From Chloroflexota bacterium (lineage in GTDB: Bacteria > Chloroflexota > Dehalococcoidia > Lucifugimonadales > Lucifugimonadaceae): a stretch of DNA of 5,773 bases. The translations under genes and the position numbers were made by a program. The stretch spans positions 65,104-70,876 of the forward strand of contig PBRL01000030.1 in the NCBI GenBank assembly GCA_002725925.1, read 5' to 3'. The notes under the pieces were generated by a model. The model made no database searches. It was not told where the DNA came from and saw only the letters and a list, made by a program, of their open reading frames with translations. Position 1 is the stretch's first letter. Every line of letters starts with the position of its first letter. Shown here one piece after another: positions 5,424-5,773 of this stretch.

Positions 5424-5773
5424 ATGTCCAAATTCCCTTCTGTTGCATTGATCGTTCGACCTGGCGAACCCGCTGAACAATTTGTGGGAGCTATTAATCA
5501 TGGCGGCGGTATGGCTGTTCAGCTAGGGGTAACTGATTCGTTGCCAGATACTATCGGAGGATTGCTAATTGCTGGGGTTGGGGCCTATTTAGATTCTGAG
5601 AATGTTCCATTAGGTCTTTTAGAGGCGATAGAAGACAGTTGTCCGGTGCTTGGTATTGGATGGGGGATGCATGCCTTGAACGTGGCGATGGGCGGGCAGC
5701 CCCCCGTAAAAACCCCGGGACACAGCTCAGATGGAAAAGATCTTTGCAGTCATCCATTGTTTATGGCTCCCGG
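5424..5773 (+). CDS. class I glutamine amidotransferase-like (C26-like) protein, 3' truncated by window, nucleophile Cys replaced
   Basis: An N-terminal fragment of about 116 residues, open to the window end. Its layout fits the gamma-glutamyl hydrolase/PuuD (peptidase C26) branch of class I amidotransferases: a short strand at the start (V-A-L-I-V-R-P), F-V-G-A-I-N-H-G-G-G-M-A-V-Q-L (20-34), G-G-L-L-I-A-G-V-G (45-53) where active members have an x-T-G-G-x-D motif, and P-V-L-G-I-G79-W-G-M-H-A-L-N-V-A-M-G-G (74-91), the nucleophile-elbow region. In active members this reads G-I-C-R-G-M-Q. Here the Cys position is Gly (codon GGA at 5658-5660), so classical amidase activity is unlikely. The His-Glu part of the triad lies beyond the window. 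ATG 5424 is preferred: the frame is closed by TAA at 5391, and an in-frame TTG lies one codon earlier. The 43-nt gap after pspAB suggests cotranscription; no clear ribosome site is visible. Confidence 0.7.
   Translation, partial: MSKFPSVALIVRPGEPAEQFVGAINHGGGMAVQLGVTDSLPDTIGGLLIAGVGAYLDSENVPLGLLEAIEDSCPVLGIGWGMHALNVAMGGQPPVKTPGHSSDGKDLCSHPLFMAP

Noticed and set aside
5404..5424. Six-codon reading frame ending in TGATG at the amidotransferase-like start
   Set aside because: It has no ribosome site and is far too short to separate from chance; the overlap may be accidental.
5551..5757. Minus-strand open frame of 68 codons
   Set aside because: It is antisense to the amidotransferase-like gene, which has recognisable family motifs; its own translation shows no known motif.
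5424..5773. Interpretation as an active glutamine amidotransferase
   Set aside because: The nucleophile position is Gly and the upstream glycine motif is also changed; activity cannot be claimed from the visible part.

Overview
The window is ordinary bacterial chromosome of moderate GC, densely coding, with no mobile element, CRISPR array, tRNA or rRNA that I can see. Several families here (DUF3090, SCO1664-type kinase-like protein, PspAB next to HtpX) are best known from Actinobacteria. The moderate GC, several TTG starts and sparse Shine-Dalgarno signals look more like a Chloroflexota genome, possibly a marine SAR202/Dehalococcoidia-type lineage. That placement is inference from gene content, not proof.

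Layout. Positions 1-2639 hold a tight plus-strand run. It starts with a DUF3090 protein with a C-terminal CxxC...HxC zinc-site-like tail, whose start may lie upstream of the window. An overlapping SCO1664-family kinase-like protein follows, then, after 16 nt, a YcaQ/AlkZ-type winged-helix DNA glycosylase with an intact Q-I-D catalytic motif. A convergent minus-strand inositol-monophosphatase-family enzyme occupies 2748-3698, with a weak terminator-like hairpin between it and the glycosylase. A 162-nt divergent region (3699-3860) separates it from a second plus-strand operon. That operon has the membrane zinc protease HtpX (TTG start with a good ribosome site), then after 2 nt PspAB, then after 43 nt the N-terminal part of a class I glutamine-amidotransferase-like (peptidase C26-like) protein cut by the window end.

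How they may work together. HtpX and PspAB form a recognisable envelope-stress pair: membrane-protein quality control plus a phage-shock accessory protein. DUF3090 and SCO1664 form a conserved pair of unknown function. The kinase-like protein keeps its Lys, H-N-A-D-R-K and D-H-G motifs, so an unrecognised small-molecule or protein phosphotransfer reaction is plausible, perhaps tied to the nearby phosphatase. The most notable oddities are a Gly in place of the nucleophile Cys in the terminal amidotransferase-like protein, the DUF3090/SCO1664/glycosylase run, and two strong inverted repeats inside coding regions (373-408 and 4878-4910).
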